A stretch of 64,000 nucleotides of DNA from Onthophagus taurus (GCF_036711975.1 NC_091975.1:14138501-14202500); one strand, 5' to 3'; positions 18,501 through 30,153 are shown, counted from the stretch's first letter. The notes: a model not told the origin generated them from the sequence alone. Numbers and translations are program-made.

Positions 18501-21500
18501 GTCATACGCCGTTTTGAGCCATGTTTGAACTTTGTATCACTTTTGGTTCCGGTAATTCTGGCGATCATATATGTGATATTCAGATGGTAAATATTATTTT
18601 AGAGCATGTTGGAGATAAAAAACAAAATGTGCCCAAAACGTGATATTGTGACGTTATACGCCGTTTTGAGCCATGTTTGAACTTTCTATCACTTTTGGTT
18701 CCGGTAATTCTGTCGACCATATATGTGATATTCAGGTGGCAAATGTCACATTGGAGCATGTTGGAGTTAAAAAACAAAATGTGCCCAAAGCATGATATTA
18801 TGACGTTATACGCCGTTTTGAGTCATGTTTCAACTTTCCATCATTTTTGGTTCCGGTAATTCTGGCGACCATATATGTGATATTCAGCTGGTAAATATTA
18901 TTTTGGAGCATGTTGGAGATAAAAAACAAAATGTGCCCAAAATGTAATATTATGACGTTATACGCCGTTTTGAGCCATGTTTTAACTTTCTATAACTTTT
19001 GGTTCCGGTAATTCTGTCGACCATATATGTGATATTCAGGTGGCAAATGTCACATTGGAGCATGTTGGAGTTAAAAAACAAAATGTGCCCAAAACGTGAT
19101 ATTATGACGTTATACGCCGTTTTGAGCCATGTTTGAACTTTCTATCATTTTTGGTTCCGGTAATTCTGGCGACCATATATGTGATATTCAGATGGTAAAT
19201 ATTATTTTGGAGTATGTTGGAGATAAAAAACAAAATGTGCCCAAAAGTGATATTATGACGTTATACGCCGTTTTGAGCCATGTTTGAACTTTCTATCACT
19301 TTTGGTTCCGGTAATTCTGGCGACCATATATGTGACATTCAGATGGTAAATATTATTTTGGAGCATGTTGGAGATAAAAAACAAAATGTGCCCAAAATGT
19401 AATATTATGACGTTATACGCCGTTTTGAGCCATGTTTGAACTTTCTATAACTTTTGGTTCCGGTAATTCTGTCGACCATATATGTGATATACAGATGGAA
19501 AATGTCACATTGGAGCATGTTGAAGTTAAAAAACAAAATGTGCCCAAAAAGTGATATTATGACGTTATACGCCGTTTTGGGCCATGTTTGAACTTTCTAT
19601 CACTTTTGGTTCCGGAAATTCTGTCGACCATATAAGTGATATTCAGGGGCCAAATGTCATATTGGAGCATGATGGAGATAAAAAACAAAATGTGTCCAAA
19701 ACGTAATATTATGACATACGCCGTTCTGAGCCATGTTTGAACTTTCGATCTCTTTTGGTTCCGGTAATTCTGTCGATAATATATGTGATATTCGGGTGGC
19801 AAATGTCACATTTGAGTATGTTGGAGTTAAAATCAAAATGTGCCCAAAACGTGATATTATGACGTTATACGCCGTTTTGGGCCATGTTTGAACTTTCTAT
19901 CACTTTTGGTTCCCGTAGTTCTGTCGACCATATATGTGATATTCAGATGGTAAATATTATTTTGGAGTATGTTGGAGATAAAAAACAAAATGTGCCTTAA
20001 ACGTGATATTATGACGTTATACGCCGTTTTGAGCCATGTTTGAACTTTCTATCATTTTTGGTTTCGGTAATTCTGGCGACCATATATGTGATATTCAGAT
20101 GGTAAATATTATTTTGGAGTATGTTGGAGATAAAAAACAAAATGTGCCCAAATGTGATATTATGACGTTATACGCCGTTTTGAGCCATGTTTGAACTTTC
20201 TATCACTTTTGGTTCCGGTAATTCCGTCGACCATATACGTGATATTCAGATGCCAAATGTTATATTGGAGCATGTAGGAGATAAAAAACAAAATGTGCCC
20301 AAAACGTGATATTATGACGTAATACGCCGTTTTGAGCCATGTTTGAACTTTCTATCACTTTTGGTTCCGGTAATTCCTTCGACCATATACGTGATATTCA
20401 GATGCCAAATGTTATATTGGAGCATGTTGGAGATAAAAAATAAAATGTGCCCAAAACGTGATATTATGACGTTATACGCCGTTCTGAGCCATGTTTGAAC
20501 TTTCTATCACTTTTGGTTACGATAATTCTGTGGACCATATTTGTGATATTCAGGCGCCGAATGTCATCTTGGAGCATGTTTGAGATAAAAAACAAAATGT
20601 GTCCAAAACGTGATATTATGACGTTATACGCCGTTCTGAGCCATGTTTGAACTTTCTATCACTTTTGGTTCCGGTAATTCTGTCGACCATATATGGATAT
20701 TCAGGTGGCAAATGTCACATTGGAGCATGTTGGAGTTAAAAAACAAAATGTGCCCAAAATGTGATTTTATGACGTTATACGCCGTTCTGAGCCATGTTTG
20801 AACTTTCTATCACTTTTGGTTCCGGTAATTCCGTCGACCATATACGTGATATTCAGATGCCAAATGTTATATTGGAGCATGTTGGATATAAAAACCAAAT
20901 TGTGCCCAAAACGTGATATTATGACGTTATACGCCGTTTTGAGCTATGTTAGAATTTTCTATCACTTTTGGTTCCGGTAATTCTGTCGACCATATAGGTG
21001 ATATTCATATGCCAAATGTTATATCGGAGCATGTTGGAGATAAAAAACAAAATGTGCCCAAAACGTGATATTATGACGTTATACGCCGTTTTGAGCCATG
21101 TTTGAACTTTCTATCACTTTTGGTTCCGGTAATTCTGTCGACCATATATGTGATATTCAGATGGTAAATATTATTTTGAAGTATGTTGGAGATAAAAAAC
21201 AAAATGTGCCTTAAACGTGATATTATGACGTTATACGCCGTTTTGAGCCATGTGTGAACTTTCTATCACTTTTGGTTCCGGTAATTCTGTCGACCATATA
21301 TGGATATTCAGGTGGCAAATGTCACATTGGAGCATGTTGGAGTTAAAAAACAAAATGTGCCCAAAACGTGATATTATGACGTTATACGCCGTTTTGAGCC
21401 ATGTTTGAACTTTCTATCACTTTTGGTTCCGGTAATTCTGTAGACCATATATGGATATTCAGGTGGCAAATGTCACATTGGAGCATGTTGGAGTTAAAAA

Positions 21501-24012
21501 ACAAAATGTGCCCAAAATGTGATATTATGACGTTATACGCCGTTTTGAGCCATGTTTGAACTTTCTATCACTTTTGGTTCCGGTAATTCTGTCGACCATA
21601 TAGGTGATATTCAGATGCCAAATGTTATATTGGAGCATGTTGGAGATAAAAAACAAAATGTGCCCAAAACGTGATATTATGACGTTATACGCCGTTTTGA
21701 GCCATGTTTGAACTTTCTATCACTTTTGGTTCCGGTAATTCCGTCGACCATATATGTGATATTCAGGTGGCAAATGTCACATTGGAGCATGTTGGAGATA
21801 AAAAACAAAATGTGCCCAAAACGTGATTTTATGACGTTATACGCCGTTCTGAGCCATGTTTGAACTTTCTATCACTTTTGGTTCCGGTAATTCCGTCGAC
21901 CATATACGTGATATTCAGATGCCAAATGTTATATTGGAGCATGTTGGATATAAAAAACAAAATGTGCCCAAAACGTGATATTATGACGTTATACGCCGTT
22001 TTGAGCTATGTTAGAATTTTCTATCACTTTTGGTTCCGGTAATTCTGTCGACCATATAGGTGATATTCATATGCCAAATGTTATATCGGAGCATGTTGGA
22101 GATAAAAAACAAAATGTGCCCAAAACGTGATATTATGACGTTATACGCCGTTTTGAGCCATGTTTGAACTTTCTATCACTTTTGGTTCCGGTAATTCTGT
22201 CGACCATATATGTGATATTCAGATGGTAAATATTATTTTGAAGTATGTTGGAGATAAAAAACAAAATGTGCCTTAAACGTGATATTATGACGTTATACGC
22301 CGTTTTGAGCCATGTTTCAACATTCTATCACTTTTGGTTCCTGTAATTCTGTCGACCATATATGTGATATTCAGATGGTAAATATTATTTTGGAGTATGT
22401 TGGAGATAAAAAACAAAATGTGCCCAAGACGTGATATAATGACGTTATACGCCGTTTTGAGCCATGTTTGAACTATCACTTTTGATTCCGGTAATTCTGG
22501 CGACCATATATGTGATATTCAGATGGTAAATATTATTTTGGAGTATGTTGGAGATAAAAAACAAAATATGCCCAAGACGTGATATTATGACGTTATACGC
22601 CGTTTTGAGCCATGTTTGAACTTTCTATCACTTTTGATTCCGGTAATTCTGGCGACCATATATGTGATATTCAGATGGTAAATATTATTTTGGAGTATGT
22701 TGGAGATAAAAAACAAAATGTGCCCAAGACGTGATATAATGACGATATACGCCGTTTTGAACCATGTTGGAACTTTCTATCACTTTTGGTTCAGGTAATT
22801 CTGTCGACCATATATGGATATTCAGGTGGCAAATGTCACATAGGAGCATGTTGGAGATAAAAAACAAAATGTGCCCAAAACGTGATATTATGACGTTATA
22901 CGCCGTTTTGAGCCATGTTTGAACTTTCTATCACTTTTGGTTCCGGTAATTCTATCGACAATATATGTGATATTCAGATGCCAAATGTTATATTGGAGCA
23001 TGTTGGAGATAAAAAACAAGATGTGCCCAAAACGTTATATTACGACGTTATATGCCGTTTTGAGCCATGTTTGAACTTTCTATCACTTTAGGTTCCGGTA
23101 ATTCTGGCGACCATATATGTGATATTCAGATGGTAAATATTATTTTGGAGCATGTTGTAGATAAAAAACAAAATGTGCCCAAAACGTGATATTATGACGT
23201 TATACGCCGTTTTGAGCCATGTTTGAACTTTCTATAACTTTTGGTTCCGGTAATTCTGTCGGCCATATAGGTGATATTCAGATGCCAAATGTTATATTGG
23301 AGCATGTTGGAGATAAAAAACAAAATGTGCCCAAAACGTGATATTATGACGTTATACGCCGTTTTGAGCCATGTTTGAACTTTCTATCACTTTTGGTTCC
23401 GGTAATTCCATCGACCATATAGGTGATATTCAGATGCCAAATGTCACATTGGAGCAGGTTGGAGATAAAAAACAAAATGTGCCCAAAACGTGATACTATG
23501 ACGTTATACGCCGTTTTGAGCCATGTTTGAACTTTCTATCACTTTTGGTTCCGGTAATTCTGGCGACCATATATGTAATATTCAGATGGTAAATATTATT
23601 TTGGAGCATGTTGGAGATAAAAAACAAAATGTGCCCAAAACGTGATATTATGACGTTATACGACGTTTTGAGCCATGTTTGAACTTTCTATCACTTTTGG
23701 TTCCGGTAATTCTGGCGACCATATATGTGATATTCAGATGGTAAATATTATTTTGAAGTATGTTGGAGATAAAAAACAAAATGTGCATTAAACGTGATAT
23801 TATGACGTTATACGCCGTTTTGAGCCATGTTTGAACTTTCTATCACTTTTGGTTCCGGTAATTCTGTCGACCATATATGTGATATTCAGGTGGCAAATGT
23901 CACATTGGGGTATGTTGGTGTTAAAAAACAAAATGTGCCCAAAACGTGATATTATGACGTTATACGCCGTTTTGAGCCATGTTTGAACTTTCTATCACAT
24001 TTGGTTCCCGTA
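15584..24012. repeat. 152-bp satellite array, segment 2
   Basis: About 55 monomers, nearly all in the same orientation. There is higher-order structure: diagnostic variants such as gtgatatacagatgg (16143 and 19484) and ctgtggaccatatttg (17188 and 20530) recur about 3342 bp apart (22 monomers), and another block recurs about 1062 bp apart (7 monomers; 20798 and 21860). Frames of up to 129 codons here are by-products of the repeat. Confidence 0.95.
24007..24012. other. Target-site duplication of element B (left)
   Basis: cccgta directly before the left TIR; the right partner after the TIR (44748-44753) is ccggta. One mismatch. A 6-bp duplication is the Maverick norm. Confidence 0.75.
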
Positions 24013-24609
24013 AGTAGTATAAAAACGAGAGTTCCCGACCGGAAGTTAATCCCCCTAATCCCCCTGTGACGTCTGCGCATGCGCGCGCAGGAAGTGACGT
24101 CACAGCGTGGGAAATTTGAAATGCTTGTAGCGCCATCTGGTGGTGTGTAGTGAAACTAAAAAACATGTCATGTTGGTTGCCTACGTCGTGAGACGCCACC
24201 TAGCGGTGGGTGGTGGAACTAACGCTATGTTGACCATCTGGTGGTGTGTAGTGAAACTAAAACATGTCATGTTGGTTGTCTACGTCGTGAGGTGTCACCT
24301 AGCGGTGGGTGGTGGATGTTGGTTACCTACTTCACGGGACGTCACCTAGCGGAAGTAACGCCAAACGGCGGTGGATAGACGATGCGCGCCCACCTAGCGG
24401 TGGATAGTTAAGCGAGGGTCTGATGGGCGATAGATGGCGCGCATAAATTTAAAAAAATTTATGTGACGTTATAGAATTCAGATACAATTAATATAAAAAG
24501 GTTTCGGTGGTGTAACTTAACGAAATATACATAATACTTACTTGTTATAGGAATTGAACTGATAGCTGCAAGGAGAAATCTAGAAACTTTAAAGCCAATA
24601 AACCACCGA
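24013..24609. repeat. Left TIR of element B
   Basis: Matches the inverse of 44148-44747 with few differences. From the tip: TATA-like tataaaaa, ETS-type accggaagt (24038-24046), tgacgtct, NRF1-type tgcgcatgcgcg (24074-24085), CRE tgacgtca (24095-24102), then several copies of cacctagcggtggrtggtgg, and at the inner edge a tRNA-like palindromic segment. Confidence 0.93.
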
Positions 24610-25143
24610 TGAGCGATAGATGGCGAGCGTAAATTTTTAAAAATTCATGCGACGTTATAGAATTAAGATACAATTATTTTGGTAACATTAAAATACATGT
24701 AGCTTTAAAATTTTTATTGAGCGATAAATGGCGCGCGTATAGCTATAGGCGTTCTGGACCAAACTCCCATAAGATTTAACATAGGGGGGTTCAAAAGTAC
24801 TTTTTATCCCCACCACTACCTCCTTCTGACCACACCCATATTTTAAATTCAACCAATCAGAGCGCAGCATTCTCCCGTTGATACATGTGAACGCAAAGCG
24901 TTAATTACATACAATTTAGACACGTCTAATTCGGATATGTTTTTTTCTTAAAAAATTAATTTAGATATGTTCTTCAATAAATTTTATTAAGGTTTTTTTT
25001 ACAAAATCAATAAAAAAATTTTATTAACATTTTTACTTTATAAGATTTTTTTACATTTATTTACTTTCTGTTCTTTTACATTTATTTACATTTACTTACT
25101 TTCTAAAGTTTTTACATTTATTTACCTTCTAACGTTTTTACAT
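24610..25143. repeat. Left-arm non-coding stretch of B
   Basis: No gene. 24611-24677 repeats the TIR words gagcgatagatggcg and gacgttatagaatt. 24897-24980 is a degraded copy of the N-terminal coding part of the 25144-25449 gene. 25020-25140 is a tandem repeat of acatttatttac..ttctaacgttttt, derived from that gene's 3' end. Confidence 0.6.
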
Positions 25144-25449
25144 TCATTTATTTTCTAACGTTTTTACAAAGTCGATGAGATGCGCTGGATTTCCTTTTCC
25201 AACATCTTTTACTCCTTTGAATATTAAGCTCATGCCAACTAGCTCAGTAATTTCACCATCCGTAATCACCTCCGCGATGCGTTTAGGTAGAAATACGGAG
25301 AATCCATCCTCCAAGTCTACAACTGATGGCCATGCGCATGATGTAATCCGCTTCACAGACTTAATCACATACATTTTATTTACCTCTAATTCGGATATGT
25401 TCTTCTTCGGGAAAAATTGATACTGACCTAATTGACTTAACCGCGACAT
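25144..25449 (-). CDS. FLPKR-family small protein (B)
   Basis: 101 residues starting MSRLSQLGQYQFFPKK. The family pattern is a short N-terminus, Y.I...KRI.S.AWP.VV.LEDGFSVFLPKRIAEVI.D.EI..L..M.L.F.G, ending KDVGK..PAHLIDFVK. Related copies are at 52890-53237, 53918-54268 and the pseudogene 51470-51720. Predicted as a short beta-rich protein; an OB-fold or single-strand DNA-binding role is my inference, without a diagnostic motif. I recall similar unnamed small proteins in insect genomes. It sits just inside the left TIR on the minus strand. Confidence 0.7.
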   Translation of the reverse strand: MSRLSQLGQYQFFPKKNISELEVNKMYVIKSVKRITSCAWPSVVDLEDGFSVFLPKRIAEVITDGEITELVGMSLIFKGVKDVGKGNPAHLIDFVKTLENK

Positions 25450-25631
25450 ACTAAATAGATTTTATAACGTGAGCGACTGATGTGAGTAGTAAGAGAAGGT
25501 AGTAACTGAGTTCCATATGAAAATTTTAACCGTTGATATACCATCGAGAAAAACCTTGAAAACTTTTAGAATGTGAGTTGCGCAGAGTTCAACAACTTAA
25601 ACGTTTATACATAATTAAACAAGTATAAAAT

Positions 25632-26045
25632 TTAATAATCGGTAAAATTAACAACTATAGTATTTGTATTACGATACACATGCCAGTAGTTATAATTGTA
25701 ATAACAATCGTTAATATATTCAAAATCGGTTAAATTAATATCACCATCAATAATTAATTTAGCTGATTCGCTATCGGGAAAGTATCCATTATCTTTTAAG
25801 AAATCTTTAAATTTTTTATGATTTTCAAAGTCATCATCACTACCAACATACAGAATATCACCCTTTCGATAAACTCTCCATATATTATTGTCAAATTCAC
25901 AAAACTGTATAAATTGCGAATCGTTCATTTTATCACCATCCAAGTCTTCTATTCCTAGAAGTACGAAATCGAGCTGGACAATTTCCTCTGGGAAATTTGT
26001 GTTTAAGCACTGCTTCAAATGAAGACGGAAGTCGGACCAAGACAT
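25632..26045 (-). CDS. Acidic protein with two W-x-VYR repeats (B)
   Basis: 137 residues, very acidic (many Asp/Glu). Two similar segments, IWRVYRKGDILYV and YWHVYRNTNTIVV, suggest an internal duplication of a beta hairpin. No family recognised. ATG at 26045; its own promoter region to the right is AT-rich. Confidence 0.55.
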   Translation of the reverse strand: MSWSDFRLHLKQCLNTNFPEEIVQLDFVLLGIEDLDGDKMNDSQFIQFCEFDNNIWRVYRKGDILYVGSDDDFENHKKFKDFLKDNGYFPDSESAKLIIDGDINLTDFEYINDCYYNYNYWHVYRNTNTIVVNFTDY

Positions 26046-26680
26046 TATGATGTGAACACTTCAATTTTTAATAGTCAACTGAAGTAAATATGATTTATAT
26101 TTACAATTAAATAATAAACTGAGCCACAAAAGATTTAAAACACATTTTAGTAGCAGGTTATTCACATATTTTAAAATTAGCTTTAACGTAATATAAAATA
26201 AAGTTATTATTTAATATAAATAATATATTATGTATTTTATTTTCTTGAATTTACATCACACTTCAATTTATGTAGTCGTTTATGTACGTTAACGCTATAT
26301 TATTAACCATAAACCATTATAATTTGATTTTCATGACTCTTTAACGCTATATTATTATTAACATAACCCATTATAATTTGCGTTTTAATTTGATTTTCGT
26401 GACTCTTTAACGCTATATTATTAACCATAAACCATTATAATTTGCGTTTTAATTTGATTTTCATGACTCTACGTCACACATTGATTTATGTATATACATT
26501 AAATAGAAATTTAAAATGTATTTTTATTACAAAGTTATTAGCATATTTTAAAGTTGTTTATGTAAGTTTGCGTTTTAATTTGGTCCTCCTGAATCTTCGT
26601 CACACATTGATTTTTTACGTTTTAACATAAGTATATATATAACTGAGTAAATATGTATTTCAACGTTTAGTTGCATTACA
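26046..26680. repeat. AT-rich tandem repeats (B left arm)
   Basis: A unit of about 60-75 bp with gactctttaacgctatattatta and aaccattataatttg is repeated three to four times between 26280 and 26480. No gene. A TATA-like tatatatata at about 26632 precedes the next gene. Confidence 0.6.
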
Positions 26681-27359
26681 ATGGCTTTATTCAATCCATC
26701 TTCCTTAGCGGATTTAGCTATTGATAAAATTAATTTAAATATAAAAACCTCTGTAGATATACTAAAATTATATCGAGTAATACCATGGGATTTAGTTTTG
26801 AAGTTATGGGACACGTGGTTTGATATTAATTGGCGGGAATTGGGTGAACATGAAGAGTGTGTTGATAACGAAAATCTATTGTGTATTGAATTGGAAACAT
26901 TTAAGTTTAGATTACCTCACAGAATTCACTGTGTCCTATTCAGGAATCCAGTATTGTACAGGTAAATTAAAAAACATTAAATAAAGTGTGATGTAATTTT
27001 TATAAAACCTTAGGGATGATTTATTCTTCCAATCGTTTGGTTATACAGGAGGGGTATTGTGTGTATGGGTTACGTACATCGAAACAGAACGTGGTCGTGT
27101 ATGCGAAAAGTGTTTTGAGGATTATAATGATCTTGTTATACGGGAACGACACTTTTTTGAAAATACGGAATTTAAGGAAATGGAAAAAGATGTAAGACTA
27201 CATCATACACGAATTGTTAAATCCGAATTTATAGATTTAATAGAACGGGTTGATATGTGGTGCTCGTTTTGTATGAATCATCCACATTTTAAATTTTTTT
27301 TAAAAAGATATTGTTCAGAAGAACTGCATGAGATATTAATTGAATCACCTATATTTTAA
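26681..27359 (+). CDS. Two-exon protein of unknown function (B)
   Basis: Exon 1 26681-26961, intron 26962-27013 (gtaaat...ccttag, 52 bp), exon 2 27014-27359; phase 2 joins in frame to about 208 residues. Exon 1 starts MALFNPSSLADLAIDKI, reminiscent of short helical box motifs, but I do not recognise it. Exon 2 has paired cysteines (CEKCF, WCSFC) that could bind metal. A TATA box at 26632 and the ATG context fit a real gene. The C-terminal exon is duplicated just downstream. Confidence 0.6.
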
Positions 27360-27696
27360 ATTTAATCGTTTGGTTATACAGGAGGGGTATTGTGTGTATG
27401 GGTTACGTACATCGAAACAGAACGTGGTCGTGTATGTGAAAAGTGTTTTGAGGATTATAATGATCTTGTTATACGGGAACGACACTTTTTTGAAAATACG
27501 GAATTTAAGGAAATGGAAGAAGATGTAAGACTACATCATACACGAATTGTTAAATCTGAATTTATAGATTTAATAGAACGGGTTGATATGTGGTGCTCGT
27601 TTTGTATGAATCATCCACATTTTAAATTTTTTTTAAAAAGATATTGTTCAGAAGAACTGCATGAGATATTAATTGAATCACCTATATTTTAAATTT
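27031..27696. repeat. 333-bp tandem duplication of a coding exon
   Basis: 27031-27363 and 27364-27696 differ at only a few positions (for example aaaaagatg versus aagaagatg). The copy includes most of exon 2 of the gene above, with its own stop at 27692, but lacks the start of the exon and an obvious acceptor in the same context. The duplication is recent. Confidence 0.9.
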
Positions 27697-28047
27697 AAGT
27701 CAGCTTATAGGAAAAAAACATGTATATTAAACAATAAAATAATAATAATATAAAATATATTTATAATTAATATTTAATTTATAAAATATTTACTTATTAC
27801 TACTTAACTAAAAAATAATACTTATATCATACAAGAATTGTTAAATCTGAAAATATTTGTTTATTACTACTTAACTAAAAAATAATACTTATAACTTATA
27901 AACAATAAAATAATAATATAAAATATATTTATAGTTAATATTTAATTTATAAAATATTTACTTATTACTACTTAACTAAAAAATAATACTTATAACTTAA
28001 TACTAATATATCTATTGAGGTGTAACTAAAAAATAATTTAATTATGA
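27697..28047. repeat. AT-rich minisatellite
   Basis: A unit with aaatatttacttattactac and ttaactaaaaaataatactt is repeated three times (about 27780-28000). No gene seen. Confidence 0.7.
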
Positions 28048-28367
28048 TTAATATTCGGAGCTATATATAAATAACTTACAGACGGCAGTGAAATGGCTCG
28101 CAAAGCCGATCTCCCGGATAATTTTTAAGTGACCGCCGAGGATCGGTCCACAATAGAGGACATCACCCCCCTCATGAATGGTGATGTCCTCTAAATCCGC
28201 AGCCGACGTTATGAATACGCGGGGCTGTAATTTGAAAGGATACTGTATTATTACAATTAGGAAAGAATAATAATAAATAAAATATTACTTACATTATTAG
28301 CTGCCCATGAACAAATTGTTGTTATTATTTCAATAACGTCGAGCGGTATTGGCGATACCGATGTCAT
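28048..28367 (-). CDS. Two-exon 89-residue protein, GC-richer than neighbours (B)
   Basis: Exon 1 28293-28367 (25 codons), donor gtaagt, exon 2 28048-28242 after an acceptor atacag; phase 0. The start is MTSVSPIPLDVIEII and exon 2 contains ITIHEGGDVLYCGPILGG. Codons are clearly richer in G and C than the surrounding AT-rich DNA, suggesting a different origin. A second donor-like site (gtaagt) near 28083 could shorten the protein. Not recognised. The coding exon contains a 14-bp perfect hairpin (28154-28193). Confidence 0.6.
28154..28193. other. 14-bp perfect hairpin inside a coding exon
   Basis: tagaggacatcacc (28154-28167) and its exact complement ggtgatgtcctcta (28180-28193) with a 12-base loop. 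It could be an RNA stem or a protein-binding palindrome. Confidence 0.75.
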
Positions 28368-28604
28368 TTTTAAAATAAAAGTGTATTTTTATCCTCTTTA
28401 TTTAATATATTATGAGATACTGTTTATGTAAGCATGCTTTTAATTTTTATTTATTGCAAGACGTGTAGAAGTTTTCCTTATGGTAATATATGGGATACGA
28501 TTTATTTACAACAGCATAAACACAACAATTTTATTTACAAAATGAACCTTTATTTACAACAACATAAACACAACAATTTTATTTACAAAATAACAATGTA
28601 AAAT
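28368..28604. repeat. Intergenic direct repeat
   Basis: A 49-bp tandem repeat (ataaacacaacaattttatt... with tttatttacaac) at about 28508-28600, just downstream of the integrase. No gene. Confidence 0.6.
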
Positions 28605-29537
28605 TTAAACAATATTATCTTTAAAAATCCAGCTTTTATGCGATGAATCGAATCCTAACCATTTGACGTACACTTTATTCTTTCTCCTCTTCAACACTTT
28701 TTCAACAAGATATACATCAGGTTGTTTGGATTTTCGGAGTTCAAATTCATAAAAAGCTCCTTTAATAGGTTAACCATTCATATCCTCTAATAAATAAGAA
28801 ATTGGATTCGTAATTTGTCTTTTAACTATTTTAAATAGCTCGGTGGTCCAGTTGGGTAAATATCCTTTATCGAAAACGTGTTTATGCTTGCTAATGCGAA
28901 CTACATCTCCAACTTTAAAGTTTCCCTTACCAGCAATTTTAATATGATTGTACACCGTATTGAGAAGTTTATTTTCTACAGATTTTGAATTTATTTGAGA
29001 TGGTTTCATTTTTGTGGTCGAATGCTTTGAATTGTTATATTGAGTTGTGATAGTATTTAATAAGTGTAACCATTTATGATTTCCGTAAAGACTAAACATT
29101 TTATACAACTTTTGTTTTACGGTTCTAATTACGCGTTCAGCCATTGAAGCCTTCATTACACTATAGGTTGAATAATGATTAATTTTAAATTCCATCATCA
29201 ACTTTTTGAAGTGAGTATTGTAAAATTCTTTTCCTTGATCTGTTTGTAGATTTTTAGGTAGACGACCTTCAGAGAGAACTGAACGTAACGCGTGTGTTAC
29301 ATCCGTTGAAGATTTATTTTTTAACGGACGCATCCAGAGATACTTCGAAAAACAATCGATAACCACTAATATGTACTTATGTCCGACATTGAATTTACTA
29401 AATTCAATCATTTCAATAAGATCAGCTTGCCATAAATCATCAATCCCCTTCAATATAGTTCTTCGTCTGGAAAATAAACGTCTAGCAGGCCGATGAAGTT
29501 CTTCAACTATAGTTTGTTTCGCTTTCGATACCTGCAT
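28605..29537 (-). pseudogene. Maverick integrase with chromodomain, one in-frame stop (B)
   Basis: 310 codons from ATG 29537 to 28605, interrupted once by TAA at 28770-28772. Catalytic residues: D39 (WQADLIEM), D100 (LQTDQGKEF) and E134 (MAERVIRT), retroviral-type spacing. After an SH3-like segment (GYLPNWTTELF) and past the stop, the frame continues with DVYLVEKV and YVKWLGFDSS..SW, a chromodomain. Element C has CAA (Gln) at the stop position. Integrates element DNA and makes 6-bp duplications. The catalytic core is intact; only the chromodomain is cut off unless the stop is read through. Confidence 0.9.
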
Positions 29538-29545
29538 TCTTACGC

Positions 29546-30127
29546 TTATGGATTAGGTATAACTTTTTTCTCTAATGCGTCTAGTCGGGAATTTATACTG
29601 TTTTCTATATCAAGCATACGATTTGCAACATCCTGTATTCCATTCTGTAGATTGGTTGTGAGTATATCAATTGTATTTAAATTAGAAATGAATGAACTTT
29701 TTAGAGCTGAAGTTTGCTGTTAGTTTAATAGGATTTCCGCGTTAATTTTTTTAATGTCGCGTAAGAGTGTAGAGTTTTTAATATCAATTTTTGTTGACAC
29801 CTGATGTATACGTTTACTATGATCTCCAATAATTCTTTGAACTTCCGCTATTATGACGTTAATTTCGTTTAAGATTGTAGCTTTCAATTTTTCACAAATT
29901 TCGTCTACGTAAATTTTTATCGCACAATCGTTTTCCTCCGTCGGTTGTTGAACGTTAGATAGTTTACGTCCCTGGATATCATAATCACCATCTATGGTTA
30001 AAGGTATTCCAATACTTCGTTGAAATGTAGTTATATTCTCATCACTCAATGGTCTATTCCGTGAAGAACGAAATGTGCGACCAAACTTATCAATGCTCGC
30101 ACCACTAACGCTTGACCCACTGTTCAT
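29546..30127 (-). pseudogene. Fibre-like protein, one in-frame stop (B)
   Basis: 193 sense codons; a TAA at 29720-29722 is followed by a clean in-frame coiled-coil continuation ending at 29546. The N-terminal part has IDKFGRTFRSS and GIPLTIDGDYDIQGRKLSNV..P..ENDCAIKIYVDE, the layout of trimeric fibre shafts in phages and adenoviruses (a ground-state-and-link repeat followed by a coil). It lies 8 bp from the integrase, in the slot filled in element C by an unrelated beta-rich protein that shares KFG. A receptor-binding spike role is inferred. Confidence 0.65.
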
Positions 30128-30153
30128 TAGTACACATAAATTGCTATTTTTTA

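Noticed and set aside
15584-24012. Regularly spaced repeats resembling a CRISPR array
   Set aside because: The whole 152-bp unit is repeated with no unique spacers, next to eukaryotic transposons; it is satellite DNA.
23960-24349. Frames in the left TIR of B (and the mirrored ones at 44411-44842)
   Set aside because: They run across satellite into the TIR or through subterminal repeats, without start context; they appear in both TIRs only because these are copies.
24496-24609. A true tRNA gene in the TIR
   Set aside because: A- and B-box-like words are present but no acceptor or anticodon stem could be paired well; kept as tRNA-like repeat only.
26442-26630. Plus-strand frame before the two-exon gene of B
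   Set aside because: Built from the AT-rich tandem repeat, no homologue and no sensible start context.
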